Positions 1-7,570 of a DNA stretch of 64,000 nucleotides are shown piece by piece. Position numbers and translations under genes: made by a program. The stretch is from Nocardioides jiangsuensis (GTDB taxonomy: Bacteria > Actinomycetota > Actinomycetes > Propionibacteriales > Nocardioidaceae). Each line of letters opens with the position of its first letter. Position 1 is the stretch's first letter. The stretch is taken from positions 62,001-126,000 of the forward strand of contig NZ_JAIEZQ010000003.1 of NCBI RefSeq assembly GCF_019679455.1, in the 5' to 3' direction. The notes beneath the pieces were generated by a model. It was not told the DNA's origin, made no database searches, and was given only the letters and a program-made list of their open reading frames with translations.

Positions 1-81
1 CTCTACGTGCACGACGCCGAGATGGGCTGGCAGCCCACCCGCAGGTTCGCCCTCGCGCCCGGCGGGCCCCCGCAGCGGTAG
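1..81 (+). CDS. 3' end of an unidentified gene (possibly 2'-5' RNA ligase family)
   Basis: An open frame enters from the left edge and stops at TAG 79-81, giving 26 C-terminal residues that include YVHDAEMGW and end GGPPQR. The piece is too short to identify. The final strand (LYVHDAEMGWQPTRRFAL) resembles the last beta strand of 2'-5' RNA ligase/phosphoesterase proteins, which are often found next to YihY genes in related actinobacteria; that is a guess from context. The next gene starts 28 bp downstream on the same strand, so the two may be co-transcribed. Confidence 0.4.
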   Translation, partial: LYVHDAEMGWQPTRRFALAPGGPPQR

Positions 82-109
82 TTCTCCGCCTTTTGGGTAG
101 GAGAGGGAC

Positions 110-1165
110 ATGGCATCGCTCAAGGAACGCGTCACGTCCCGAGTCGACCGGCTGCGCGAGCGCAGACCGTCGGTGGACCACGCGGTCAAGACGTTCCAGC
201 ACTACGGGGCGGTCAACGGCAACGGACAGGCCGGCGCGGCGACGTACTTCGGCTTCCTGTCGTTCTTCCCGATCCTCGCGCTCGCCTTCTTCGTGGTCGG
301 CTGGGTCGCCAAGGTCTACCCCGACGCCCAGCGCGACCTGGTGGTCACCATCAACCAGCTGCTGCCCGGGATCGTCGGCAACGGCGAGAACCAGATCTCG
401 ATCGACACGTTCGAGAAGTACGCCGGCACGATCGGTCTGATCGGTCTCTTCGGTGTGCTCTACTCCGGGCTCGGCTGGCTCTCGGGCATGCGCGACGCGC
501 TGGAGTCGGTCTTCCAGCTCCCGCCGCGGGTGCAGCCCAACCTCGTCCTCGGCAAGATCCGCGACCTGCTGACGCTGGTGGTCATCGGCACCACCCTGCT
601 CGTCTCCGTCGCGGTCTCCGGGATGGTCTCGGGCTTCTCCGAGCTGCTGCTCGGCTGGGTCGGCCTCGGCGACAGCGTGGTGGCCGCGGTCCTGCTGCCG
701 CTGCTCGGCCTGGTGCTCGGGGTGGCCGCCACCACCGTGCTGTTCTTCGCGATGTACCGGCTGCTCGCCCAGCCCGGCCTGCCCCGCAAGGCCGTGCTCG
801 AGGGTGCGGTGCTCGGCGCCGTCGGCTTCGAGGTGCTGAAGTACCTGGCCAGCTTCCTGATGGCCGGCACCAAGAACGAGCCCGCCGCGCAGGCGTTCGG
901 CGTGGCACTGATCCTGCTGGTCTGGATCAACTACTTCAGCCGGGTCACGATGTACGGTGCCGCGTACGCCTACGCCGCCCCCGAGGCGGAGCGGCGCCGC
1001 GCCGAGGCGGCCGCGCTCGCCGAGATCCCGGTGGTCCCGGTCAGCGCCGCCGCCGTACCGGTCGGCGGGGAGAAGGACGGCCGTGGCCGCGCGGTGCTCG
1101 CGGGAGTGATGGCCGGGGCCGCGCTCGGCGCCGTGGCCGCGCGGAAGCGGACCGCGGAGGACTGA
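110..1165 (+). CDS. YihY/BrkB-family inner membrane protein
   Basis: A 351-aa integral membrane protein of the YihY/virulence factor BrkB family. An amphipathic, charged N-terminus of about 40 residues precedes the typical family stretch (AATYFGFLSFFPILALAF, around residue 45), followed by roughly six hydrophobic segments up to about residue 285. The tail is charged and then Ala/Gly-rich, with one more weak hydrophobic stretch near the end. The start ATG at 110 follows a good ribosome binding site (GGAGAGGG, 100-107). Family members were once called ribonuclease BN, an assignment since withdrawn; the molecular function is unknown. The following small membrane protein gene is 12 bp away, so they may be co-transcribed. 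Confidence 0.85.
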   Translation: MASLKERVTSRVDRLRERRPSVDHAVKTFQHYGAVNGNGQAGAATYFGFLSFFPILALAFFVVGWVAKVYPDAQRDLVVTINQLLPGIVGNGENQISIDTFEKYAGTIGLIGLFGVLYSGLGWLSGMRDALESVFQLPPRVQPNLVLGKIRDLLTLVVIGTTLLVSVAVSGMVSGFSELLLGWVGLGDSVVAAVLLPLLGLVLGVAATTVLFFAMYRLLAQPGLPRKAVLEGAVLGAVGFEVLKYLASFLMAGTKNEPAAQAFGVALILLVWINYFSRVTMYGAAYAYAAPEAERRRAEAAALAEIPVVPVSAAAVPVGGEKDGRGRAVLAGVMAGAALGAVAARKRTAED

Positions 1166-1177
1166 GACAATGACGGC

Positions 1178-1429
1178 GTGAAGCTCGAACGCAAGCACGC
1201 CGTCCTGTTCCTCGCGATCGCCGTCTGGAACCTCCTCAGCTACGCGAACTTCGCCAAGAACCTCGCGGAGACCGCCGCGGGCGGCGAGGACCGTCCCACC
1301 GGCTACTACGTGGCGCACATCGTGCTGATCGTGGTCAACGTCGTGATCGCCCTCGTCCTCGGCCGGCTCGGCTGGCGGGCGTGGCGGGCGACCTCGCCCG
1401 ACCGCGCCGCCGAGGACGCCCCGCGATGA
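1178..1429 (+). CDS. SCO4848-family small membrane protein
   Basis: An 83-aa protein with two predicted membrane helices (about residues 8-26 and 45-68) joined by a short polar loop, and a basic C-terminus. The N-terminal pattern (AVLFLAIAVWNLLSYANFAKNL) and length match the actinobacterial SCO4848 family, whose function is unknown. The start is GTG at 1178. The stop TGA (1427-1429) overlaps the ATG of the next gene (1426), an ATGA arrangement that suggests translational coupling to the PLP enzyme downstream. Confidence 0.8.
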   Translation: MKLERKHAVLFLAIAVWNLLSYANFAKNLAETAAGGEDRPTGYYVAHIVLIVVNVVIALVLGRLGWRAWRATSPDRAAEDAPR

Positions 1430-2379
1430 CCGCGCCGGGGGCCGGACGGACGACGGACCTGCCCACCCGGGCCGACGTGGAGAGCGCGGCCGCGCGGCTG
1501 GGTGAGAAGGTGCGGCACACCCCCACCCTCACCCTGCACGGCGACGAGCTCGGCGTCCCGGGCCGGGTCGTGCTCAAGCTCGAGCTGCTCCAGCACACCG
1601 GCTCCTTCAAGGCCCGTGGGGCGCTCAACTCCGTGATGGTCCTCGACGAGGGCACCCGCTCGGTGACCGCTGCGTCGGGGGGAAACCACGGTGCCGCGGT
1701 CGCCTGGGCCGCACGCCGCGACGGCCTCCGGGCCGACGTGTTCGTGCCCGGGACCGCCACGCCCGAGAAGCTCCAGCGGATCCGTGACTACGGCGCGACC
1801 CTGCACCTCGTCGAGGGGCACGTGGGGGAGGCGCTCGAGGCGTGCCGGGAGTTCAGCGAGTCCCACGGCGTGCCGCTGGTGCACCCGTACGACACCGTGG
1901 AGACGGTGTGCGGCGCCGGGACGGTCGGCCTCGAGATCGCGGAGCAGGTGCCCGCAGCAGAGCTGGTCCTGCTCGGCTGCGGCGGTGGAGGGCTGTACGC
2001 CGGTGTCACCGCTGCCCTGGACGGGACGGTCCCGGTGCAGCCGGTCGAGCCCGAGCTCTGCCCCCACCTGCACGCCGCGGTGGAGGCGGGGGAGCCCGTG
2101 GGCCACGGCGCGGCGGGAGCTGCCGCCGACTCGCTGGGCCCGCCGCGGATCGGCCGGCTCGGCTACGAGACCGCCGCCCGGCACGGGACCACCTCGGTGC
2201 TCGTGGACGAGGAGTCCCTGCTGGCCGCCCGCCGCTTTCTCTGGGAGCGGGTGCGGGTGCTCGCCGAGCCGGGTGCGAGCGCTGCCCTGGCGGCGCTGAT
2301 GTCGGGCCGGGTCGCCGTACACCCGGGGTCGACCGTCGTGGTCGTGGTCAGCGGCGGGAACAACCCCGCGCTGCCTTAG
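1426..2379 (+). CDS. PLP-dependent threonine/serine dehydratase-like enzyme
   Basis: A 317-aa fold-type II PLP enzyme of the threonine dehydratase/serine racemase group. Visible motifs are the Schiff-base lysine in GSFKARGALN (about residue 65), the SGGNHG phosphate or substrate loop (about residue 85), and a glycine-rich LLGCGGGGL cofactor phosphate-binding loop (about residue 183). There is no C-terminal ACT regulatory domain, so this is the short catabolic or racemase-like type, not biosynthetic IlvA. The start chosen is ATG 1426, overlapping the previous stop; an upstream in-frame GTG at 1381 would add 15 arginine-rich residues. Whether it acts on threonine, serine or a hydroxyaspartate cannot be told from sequence alone. 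Confidence 0.82.
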   Translation: MTAPGAGRTTDLPTRADVESAAARLGEKVRHTPTLTLHGDELGVPGRVVLKLELLQHTGSFKARGALNSVMVLDEGTRSVTAASGGNHGAAVAWAARRDGLRADVFVPGTATPEKLQRIRDYGATLHLVEGHVGEALEACREFSESHGVPLVHPYDTVETVCGAGTVGLEIAEQVPAAELVLLGCGGGGLYAGVTAALDGTVPVQPVEPELCPHLHAAVEAGEPVGHGAAGAAADSLGPPRIGRLGYETAARHGTTSVLVDEESLLAARRFLWERVRVLAEPGASAALAALMSGRVAVHPGSTVVVVVSGGNNPALP

Positions 2380-2502
2380 CTGTACTGAGCGGGCACCGAG
2401 CCCACCGGCCGCGGCGGCGCCGGCCAGCTCCGTCAAAGAAGGTGCACCGGCCTGAGCCGTGCGCCACGATACGAAAGGTCCACTGCGACGACGGGAGCAC
2501 GC

Positions 2503-2688
2503 ATGTTCGATCGGGCAAGGACGGCCGCACGGTTCCTCACGCGCCGGGGGCGTCGGCGACGGCCACGGCAGCCGCGTCTGCTCTCCCGCGGACCGGCACC
2601 GGACCCGCGACTGCCCCGGCGGGCCGTGGACCCGAACGCGTCGTTCCTCGGCGAGCAGATGAACGGCCAGGGCGGGGGCGGCCTGTGA
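2503..2688 (+). CDS. small basic hypothetical protein (61 aa)
   Basis: A 61-aa reading frame starting at ATG 2503 behind a purine-rich GGGAG (2492-2496). It has a strongly basic middle (LTRRGRRRRPRQPR) and a less basic end, FLGEQMNGQGGGGL. No family is recognised. In its favour is a GTGA overlap: its TGA (2686-2688) overlaps the GTG start of the acetyltransferase gene at 2685, as for other coupled genes in this window. Against it are the Arg-rich composition, which GC-rich non-coding frames also give, and the lack of recognised homologues. If real, it is probably co-translated with the acetyltransferase. Confidence 0.4.
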   Translation: MFDRARTAARFLTRRGRRRRPRQPRLLSRGPAPDPRLPRRAVDPNASFLGEQMNGQGGGGL

Positions 2689-3320
2689 ACCCGGCCGCGG
2701 CATCGACGCAGGTGCCCGACGAACGGGACACGCCTCGGCACGACGGTGCCGGGACCTCGAGGCTCGACGAGATCACCTGGCCGGTCCGGACCGAGCGGCT
2801 CTCGCTGCGCCCGGCGGTGGCGGCCGACGTCGACGCGACCTGGCGGATCCGGCGGATCGACTCGGTCGTGCAGTGGCTGACGGCGGCCCCGAAGGACCGC
2901 GAGGAGTACCGCGCGAGGTTCGAGGATCCCGGACGGCTGGCCAAGACCCTCGTGGTCGAGCTCGACGGCGAGGTGATCGGCGACCTGATGCTCGCGATCG
3001 AGGACGCGTGGGCCCAGGCGGAGGTCGCCGACCGGGCGCGCGGCGTCCAGGCGGAGCTCGGCTGGTGCATCGACCCGGCGTACGGCGGTCGTGGCTACGC
3101 CACCGAGGCGGTCAGGGCGCTGGTCCGGCTGTGCTTCGAGGACCTCGGCCTGCGCCGGTTGACGGCGAACTGCTTCGCCGACAACGTGAGCTCGTGGCGC
3201 CTCATGGAGCGGCTGGGCATGCGCCGCGAGCTGCACACGCGGCGCGAGTCGCTGCACCGGTCGGGGGAGTGGCTGGACGGCCTGGGCTACGCCCTCCTCG
3301 CCGACGAGTGGCGCGGCTGA
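2685..3320 (+). CDS. GNAT-family N-acetyltransferase
   Basis: A 211-aa protein of the RimJ/RimL-like branch of GNAT acetyltransferases. The domain starts near residue 35 with a typical beta strand (ERLSLRPAVAADVDATW). The acetyl-CoA pyrophosphate-binding loop is present as YGGRGYATEA (about residue 133), followed by the closing NVSSWRLMERLGM motif (about residue 168). The first 30 residues are polar and probably disordered. The GTG start at 2685 overlaps the preceding stop; no better in-frame start with a ribosome site is seen. The acceptor substrate is unknown. The gene is followed by a long inverted repeat in the gap before the convergent osmC-like gene. Confidence 0.85.
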   Translation: MNPAAASTQVPDERDTPRHDGAGTSRLDEITWPVRTERLSLRPAVAADVDATWRIRRIDSVVQWLTAAPKDREEYRARFEDPGRLAKTLVVELDGEVIGDLMLAIEDAWAQAEVADRARGVQAELGWCIDPAYGGRGYATEAVRALVRLCFEDLGLRRLTANCFADNVSSWRLMERLGMRRELHTRRESLHRSGEWLDGLGYALLADEWRG

Positions 3321-3335
3321 CCCGCCCACCGCCGT

Positions 3336-3413
3336 TCGGACGTGCACTCGGGGCGCCGTACGCCCAGCCGCACGCTCGGCCGATCGCCGTCGGGAGCCCG
3401 ACTGCACGTCCGA
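3336..3413. repeat. long imperfect inverted repeat between convergent genes
   Basis: Arms of 17 bp at 3336-3352 and 3397-3413 pair with one mismatch; the outer 11 bp (TCGGACGTGCA / TGCACGTCCGA) are perfect. The 44-bp loop is GC-rich and can fold further. The element lies between the convergent acetyltransferase and osmC-like genes, where a shared transcription stop would be expected, but there is no T-tract. The single mismatch is a C/G switch inside a CA(C/G)TCG core, the same switch seen between the units of the large palindromic element at 38.55-38.92 kb. Confidence 0.7.
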
Positions 3414-3425
3414 GTGGCGTGTACG

Positions 3426-3893
3426 TCAGCGGACCTTGATCTCCGGCTCGTGCCGGATGTCGCAGGTCACCGACTGCGCGACGAAGCACATCTGGTTCGC
3501 CTTCTCGTGCAGGGCGGTCGCCCGCTCCACCTGGTCCTCGGCCGCGACGGTGATCCGCGGCCGCAGCACCACCTCGGTGAACCGGCCGCTGCCGTCGGGC
3601 GCGGTTACCATCGTGCCGGCCGGCCGGTCGACGTACTCGCTGACCACCACGCCGGCCCGGGCGCACAGCCCGAGGTACCACAGCATGTGGCACTGGGAGA
3701 GCGCGGCGACGAAGAGCTGCTCGGGGTTCCACCTGGCGGGGTCGCCGAGGAAGGTCGGGTCCGCGGTGCCCTCGATGTCCGGCGGGCCGTCGGCGGAGAT
3801 GGTGTGCGACCGGTCGTAGCCCTTGATCGAGGACGTCCCCTCGCCGCGGTCGCCGGTCCACGTCACGGTGATCTCGTAGGTGTGCGCAGCCAT
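3426..3893 (-). CDS. OsmC-family peroxiredoxin-like protein
   Basis: A 155-aa OsmC-fold protein. The two redox cysteines of the family are present: C68 in ALSQCHMLWYL and C136 in NQMCFVAQS. Family members reduce organic hydroperoxides using these cysteines; the sequence resembles the general actinobacterial OsmC branch more than Ohr. The start ATG at 3893 (MAAHTYEITV) fits the first beta strand of the fold; an upstream in-frame ATG at 3938 would add 15 unlikely residues. It lies downstream of sdhB on the same strand but behind a strong hairpin terminator, so it is probably transcribed separately. Confidence 0.85.
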   Translation of the reverse strand: MAAHTYEITVTWTGDRGEGTSSIKGYDRSHTISADGPPDIEGTADPTFLGDPARWNPEQLFVAALSQCHMLWYLGLCARAGVVVSEYVDRPAGTMVTAPDGSGRFTEVVLRPRITVAAEDQVERATALHEKANQMCFVAQSVTCDIRHEPEIKVR

Positions 3894-3940
3894 GGCCCCA
3901 CCCTGCCACCGCCGCCGGGGCGTCGCGCCGGAATGCACGA

Positions 3941-3964
3941 GGACCCCGCCCGGAGGCGGGGTCC
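3941..3964 (-). terminator. hairpin terminator after sdhB
   Basis: A perfect 10-bp stem (GGACCCCGCC / GGCGGGGTCC) with a CGGA loop lies 42 bp past the sdhB stop and before the osmC-like start. There is no T-run, which is normal for terminators in very GC-rich actinobacteria. Confidence 0.7.
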
Positions 3965-4005
3965 TGCGTGGTCGCCGTCGAGGACGGCGGGGGAGTGGTG
4001 CGGGG

Positions 4006-4707
4006 TCAGCGGCGGAAGATCAGCGCCCGCTTGACCTCCTGGATCGCCTTGGTCACCTCGATGCCTCGGGGGCAGGCCTCGGTGCAGTTGAAGGTCGTGC
4101 GGCAGCGCCACACGCCCTCCTTGTCGTTGAGGATCTCCAGGCGCTGGTCGGTGCCCTCGTCGCGGCTGTCGAAGATGAACCGGTGCGCGCCGACGATGGC
4201 CTGCGGCCCGAAGTACTGCCCGTCGGTCCAGTAGACCGGGCAGGACGTGGTGCAGGCGGCGCACAGGATGCACTTCGTGGTGTCGTCGAAGCGGTCCCGG
4301 TCGGCCTGCGACTGGAGCCGCTCGCGGGTCGGCTCGTTGCCGGTGGTGACGAGGAACGGCATCACCGAGCGGTAGGCGTCGAAGAACGGCTCCATGTCGA
4401 CCACGAGGTCCTTGAGCACCGGCAGGCCCTTGATCGGCTCGACGGTGATCGGCTTGGACGGGTTGACGTCCTTGATCAGCGTCTTGCAGGCCAGCCGGTT
4501 CTTGCCGTTGATCCGCATCGCGTCCGAGCCGCACACGCCGTGGGCGCAGGAGCGGCGGAAGGTGAGCGAGCCGTCGAGGTCCCACTTGACCTTGTGGAGC
4601 GCGTCGAGCACCCGGTCGGTCGGCTCGGCGGTGACCTGGTAGCTCTCCCAGGTCGCGTCCTCCGACACCTCGGGGTTGTAGCGGAGGATCTTGATCGTGA
4701 CGTCCAT
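4006..4707 (-). CDS. sdhB: succinate dehydrogenase iron-sulfur subunit
   Basis: A 233-aa subunit that passes electrons from the flavoprotein SdhA to the membrane quinone site. All three cluster motifs are visible in order: the [2Fe-2S] set (SCAHGVCGSDA plus a later Cys in NRLAC), the [4Fe-4S] set (CILCAACTTSCPVY) and the [3Fe-4S] set (CRTTFNCTEACPRG). Length is normal. The ATG overlaps the sdhA stop (ATGA, 4705-4709), so translation is coupled. It is the last gene of sdhCDAB, and a hairpin terminator follows. Confidence 0.97.
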   Translation of the reverse strand: MDVTIKILRYNPEVSEDATWESYQVTAEPTDRVLDALHKVKWDLDGSLTFRRSCAHGVCGSDAMRINGKNRLACKTLIKDVNPSKPITVEPIKGLPVLKDLVVDMEPFFDAYRSVMPFLVTTGNEPTRERLQSQADRDRFDDTTKCILCAACTTSCPVYWTDGQYFGPQAIVGAHRFIFDSRDEGTDQRLEILNDKEGVWRCRTTFNCTEACPRGIEVTKAIQEVKRALIFRR

Positions 4708-6452
4708 CAGTACTTACGCTCCATCGGCTTGTAGCGCGTCTCGACGACCGGCTTGTAGTCCAGACGGATCGAGCCGTCCTCCTGCCGGTAGGCCATCGTG
4801 TGGCGCATGAAGTTCACGTCGTCGCGGTGCGGGTAGTCCTCGCGGTAGTGACCGCCGCGCGACTCGTTGCGGGCCAGGGCGGAGACCACGAGCACCTCGG
4901 CGAGGTCGAGCAGGAAGCCGAGCTCGATGGCCTCGAGCAGGTCGGTGTTGAACCGCTTGCCCTTGTCCTGGACCGAGACGTTGACGTAGCGCGCCTTGAG
5001 GCCCTCGATGTCGGACAGCGCCTGCTTCAGCGAGCCCTCGTCGCGGTACACCTGCGCGTTGATGTCCATCGTGGCCTGGAGCTCCTGGCGGATGGCGGCC
5101 ACCCGCTCGGAGCCTCCGGCGTCGCGCATCTGCTCGATCATCGCCACGACCTGCGCCTCGGGGTCCTCCGGCAGCTCGTCGTACTCGATGCCCATCGCGT
5201 ACTCGGCGGCGTAGAGGCCCGCGCGGCGGCCGAACACGTTGATGTCGAGCAGCGAGTTGGTGCCGAGGCGGTTCGCGCCGTGCACGGACACGCAGGCGAC
5301 CTCGCCGGCGGCGTACAGCCCGGGGATCACGGTGTGGTTGTCGGCCAGCGCCTCGCCCTTGATGTTCGTGGGCACGCCGCCCATCGCGTAGTGCGCGGTG
5401 GGGAACACCGGGATCATCTCGGTGTACGGCTCGACGCCGAGGTAGGTGCGCGCGAACTCCGTGATGTCGGGCAGCTTCGCGTCGATCTGCTCCTTGGGGA
5501 GGTGCGTCAGGTCGAGGTAGACGTAGGCCTTGTCCGGTCCGGCGCCGCGGCCCTCGCGCACCTCGTTGGCCATCGCCCGCGCCACCATGTCGCGCGGCGC
5601 GAGGTCCTTGATGGTCGGGGCGTAGCGCTCCATGAAGCGCTCGTTCTCGCTGTTGCGCAGGATGCCGCCCTCACCGCGGGCCGCCTCGGAGAGCAGCACG
5701 CCGAGCCCGGCGAGGCCGGTCGGGTGGAACTGGAAGAACTCCATGTCCTCGAGGGGGAGACCCTTGCGCCACACGATGCCCATGCCGTCACCGGTCAGGG
5801 TGTGCGCGTTGGAGGTGGTGCGGAAGACCTTGCCGAAGCCGCCGGTGGCGAAGATGACCGACTTGGCGTTGAAGACGTGGATCTCGCCGGTGGCCAGCTC
5901 GTAGGCCACGACGCCGGTGACCTTGACTCCGCCGACCGTCTCCTTGGTGAGCAGGTCGAGCACGTAGAACTCGTTGTAGAACTCCACGCCGTGCTTGATG
6001 CACTGCTGGTAGAGCGTCTGCAGGATCATGTGGCCGGTGCGGTCCGCGGCGAAGCAGGAGCGGCGTACGGCGGCCTCGCCGTGGTTGCGCGTGTGTCCGC
6101 CGAAGCGCCGCTGGTCGATGCGGCCCTCCTCCGTGCGGTTGAACGGCAGGCCCATCTTCTCGAGGTCGAGCACCGCGTCGATGGCTTCCTTGGCCATCAC
6201 CTCGGCGGCGTCCTGGTCGACCAGGTAGTCACCGCCCTTGACGGTGTCGAAGGTGTGCCACTCCCAGTTGTCCTCCTCGACGTTGGCCAGCGCGGCGCAC
6301 ATGCCGCCCTGGGCCGCGCCGGTGTGGGACCGGGTCGGGTAGAGCTTGGTGAGCACGGCGGTGCGCGTCCGCTGGCCGGACTCGAGGGCCGCGCGCATGC
6401 CGGCGCCGCCGGCACCGACGATGACGACGTCGTACTTGTGGGTCTGAACCAT
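4707..6452 (-). CDS. sdhA: succinate dehydrogenase flavoprotein subunit
   Basis: A 581-aa catalytic subunit oxidising succinate to fumarate. The N-terminal dinucleotide fold has [15 protein letters not shown] (residues 9-23), followed by the flavinylation motif SHTGAAQGG, whose histidine carries the covalent FAD. Active-site segments are seen in [14 protein letters not shown] and [13 protein letters not shown]. Length and end (MERKY) are typical. ATG 6452 gives the expected N-terminus. It sits 13 bp after sdhD and overlaps sdhB by 4 nt. Confidence 0.97.
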   Translation of the reverse strand: MVQTHKYDVVIVGAGGAGMRAALESGQRTRTAVLTKLYPTRSHTGAAQGGMCAALANVEEDNWEWHTFDTVKGGDYLVDQDAAEVMAKEAIDAVLDLEKMGLPFNRTEEGRIDQRRFGGHTRNHGEAAVRRSCFAADRTGHMILQTLYQQCIKHGVEFYNEFYVLDLLTKETVGGVKVTGVVAYELATGEIHVFNAKSVIFATGGFGKVFRTTSNAHTLTGDGMGIVWRKGLPLEDMEFFQFHPTGLAGLGVLLSEAARGEGGILRNSENERFMERYAPTIKDLAPRDMVARAMANEVREGRGAGPDKAYVYLDLTHLPKEQIDAKLPDITEFARTYLGVEPYTEMIPVFPTAHYAMGGVPTNIKGEALADNHTVIPGLYAAGEVACVSVHGANRLGTNSLLDINVFGRRAGLYAAEYAMGIEYDELPEDPEAQVVAMIEQMRDAGGSERVAAIRQELQATMDINAQVYRDEGSLKQALSDIEGLKARYVNVSVQDKGKRFNTDLLEAIELGFLLDLAEVLVVSALARNESRGGHYREDYPHRDDVNFMRHTMAYRQEDGSIRLDYKPVVETRYKPMERKY

Positions 6453-6465
6453 GCTGATCAGCGCC

Positions 6466-6912
6466 TTACCTGTTGGTGCAGACCTCGAGCGTCGACGCGG
6501 GGTCGAGGCACGGGTCGAACGTGAAGATCACCAGCGTGCCGAGCACGAGGACGATCAGGGCCGAGAAGTAGAGCAGCGTCTTCAGGACGAACCGCGTGGT
6601 GTCCTTGGTCGCGTAGTCGTTGATGATCGTGCGCAGGCCGTTCATGCCGTGCAGCTCGGCGAGCCACAGCATCGCGAGGTCCCAGACCTGCCAGAACGGG
6701 TTGGCCCACTTGCCGGCGACGAACGCGAAGTCGATCGCGTGCACGCCCTTGCCGACCATCAGGTTGACGAACAGGTGCCCGAAGACGAGGACGACCAGCA
6801 GCAGGCCGGAGCCGCGCATGAACAGCCACGAGTTGAGCTCGAAGTTGCCGGTCTTGCGGGCCTTGTACGGCGAGCGCGGCTTGGGGATCGAGGTGATCGA
6901 GGGAGCACTCAT
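6466..6912 (-). CDS. sdhD: succinate dehydrogenase hydrophobic membrane anchor
   Basis: A 148-aa membrane anchor with three predicted helices: about residues 33-53 ([21 protein letters not shown]), 73-92 and 109-131. The histidine in the first helix (FGHLFVN) and the later LHGMNGLR pattern are the heme and quinone-site signature of small SdhC/SdhD subunits. ATG 6912 starts 2 bp after the sdhC stop. The C-terminal stretch after the third helix ([17 protein letters not shown]) contains two cysteines and probably lies outside the membrane. Confidence 0.92.
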   Translation of the reverse strand: MSAPSITSIPKPRSPYKARKTGNFELNSWLFMRGSGLLLVVLVFGHLFVNLMVGKGVHAIDFAFVAGKWANPFWQVWDLAMLWLAELHGMNGLRTIINDYATKDTTRFVLKTLLYFSALIVLVLGTLVIFTFDPCLDPASTLEVCTNR

Positions 6913-6914
6913 GG

Positions 6915-7292
6915 TCAGCCTCCGAAGACGTTCGTCAGGTGGCGCCACACGAAGGGCACGAACAGCACCACGAACACGCCGATGACGCCGTAGGTGAGCT
7001 GGCGCTGGTAGCGCGGGCCGTTGCCCCAGAAGTCGACGAGCACGATGCGGATGCCGTTGAGTGCGTGGAACAGGACCGCGGCGACCAGCCCGACCTCCAT
7101 CACGCCGACGACGGGGGTCTTGTAGGTCTCGACCGCGGTGTTGTACGCCTCCGGCGAGACGCGGACCATCGCCGTGTCGATCACGTGGGCGAAGAGGAAG
7201 AAGAAGATCGTCACGCCGGTGATGCGGTGGGCGACCCAGGACCACATCCCCTCGCGGCCTCGGTAGAGCGTTCCCGCCGGTGAGCTGGCCAA
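6915..7292 (-). CDS. sdhC: succinate dehydrogenase cytochrome b556 subunit
   Basis: A 125-aa heme-binding membrane subunit with three predicted helices. It carries the family N-terminus (GTLYRGREGMWSWVAHRITG), a candidate heme histidine in FFLFAHVID (residue 36) and the HALNGIR motif (about residue 77). The start is TTG 7292, supported by an AAAGGA ribosome site a few nucleotides upstream and by the expected N-terminus; no ATG is available nearby. It is the first gene of sdhCDAB. A GAAG-TGTCC inverted repeat lies 33-63 bp upstream and may regulate the operon. Confidence 0.93.
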   Translation of the reverse strand: MASSPAGTLYRGREGMWSWVAHRITGVTIFFFLFAHVIDTAMVRVSPEAYNTAVETYKTPVVGVMEVGLVAAVLFHALNGIRIVLVDFWGNGPRYQRQLTYGVIGVFVVLFVPFVWRHLTNVFGG

Positions 7293-7324
7293 GGTGAATC
7301 CTTTCGAACAAGCTCTGCTGTGTC

Positions 7325-7355
7325 GAAGTGTCCGGATGTATGACAGGACAACTTC
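7325..7355. promoter_or_regulatory. inverted repeat upstream of sdhC
   Basis: GAAGTGTCC (7325-7333) and GGACAACTTC (7346-7355) form an inverted repeat, perfect except for one bulged A, with a 12-bp spacer. It lies 33-63 bp before the sdhC TTG start, in an AT-richer stretch than its surroundings. This fits a regulator-binding site or a leader hairpin; the regulator is not identified. Confidence 0.4.
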
Positions 7356-7379
7356 AGCACTCTATCGGCGCCCGATTTG

Positions 7380-7564
7380 TTACTGACCGGTCACCGCTGT
7401 GAGATCAATTACCGCACGTCCGTGTTGCGTATTCGACACCCTCCGGTGGAGGTCGAGCATGTGGTCGACGGTAGCCGACCAGGGGAAGTCCTCGGCGCGG
7501 GTCCGGGCGGCGGTCATGCCCCCGAGGCCGGGCCGACGAAGCTGGCCAGCTGGGCGATGCGCAC
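7380..7564 (-). pseudogene. internally deleted remnant of a GT4 glycosyltransferase gene
   Basis: Six bases after the stop of the glycosyltransferase gene, GTG 7564 opens a frame reading MRIAQLASFVGPASG, a classic GT4 N-terminus, which stops at 7514 after 16 codons. At that point (around 7515-7525) another frame carries a typical GT4 C-terminal helix, RAEDFPWSATVDHMLDLHRR, ending at 7380 after an unrelated tail. The most economical reading is one glycosyltransferase gene of normal size (about 1 kb) whose whole interior was lost in a frame-shifting deletion, leaving only both ends. Identification of the two halves rests on motif similarity. The preserved start and spacing suggest it was once co-transcribed with the intact glycosyltransferase upstream. 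Confidence 0.65.
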
Positions 7565-7570
7565 CGTGGG

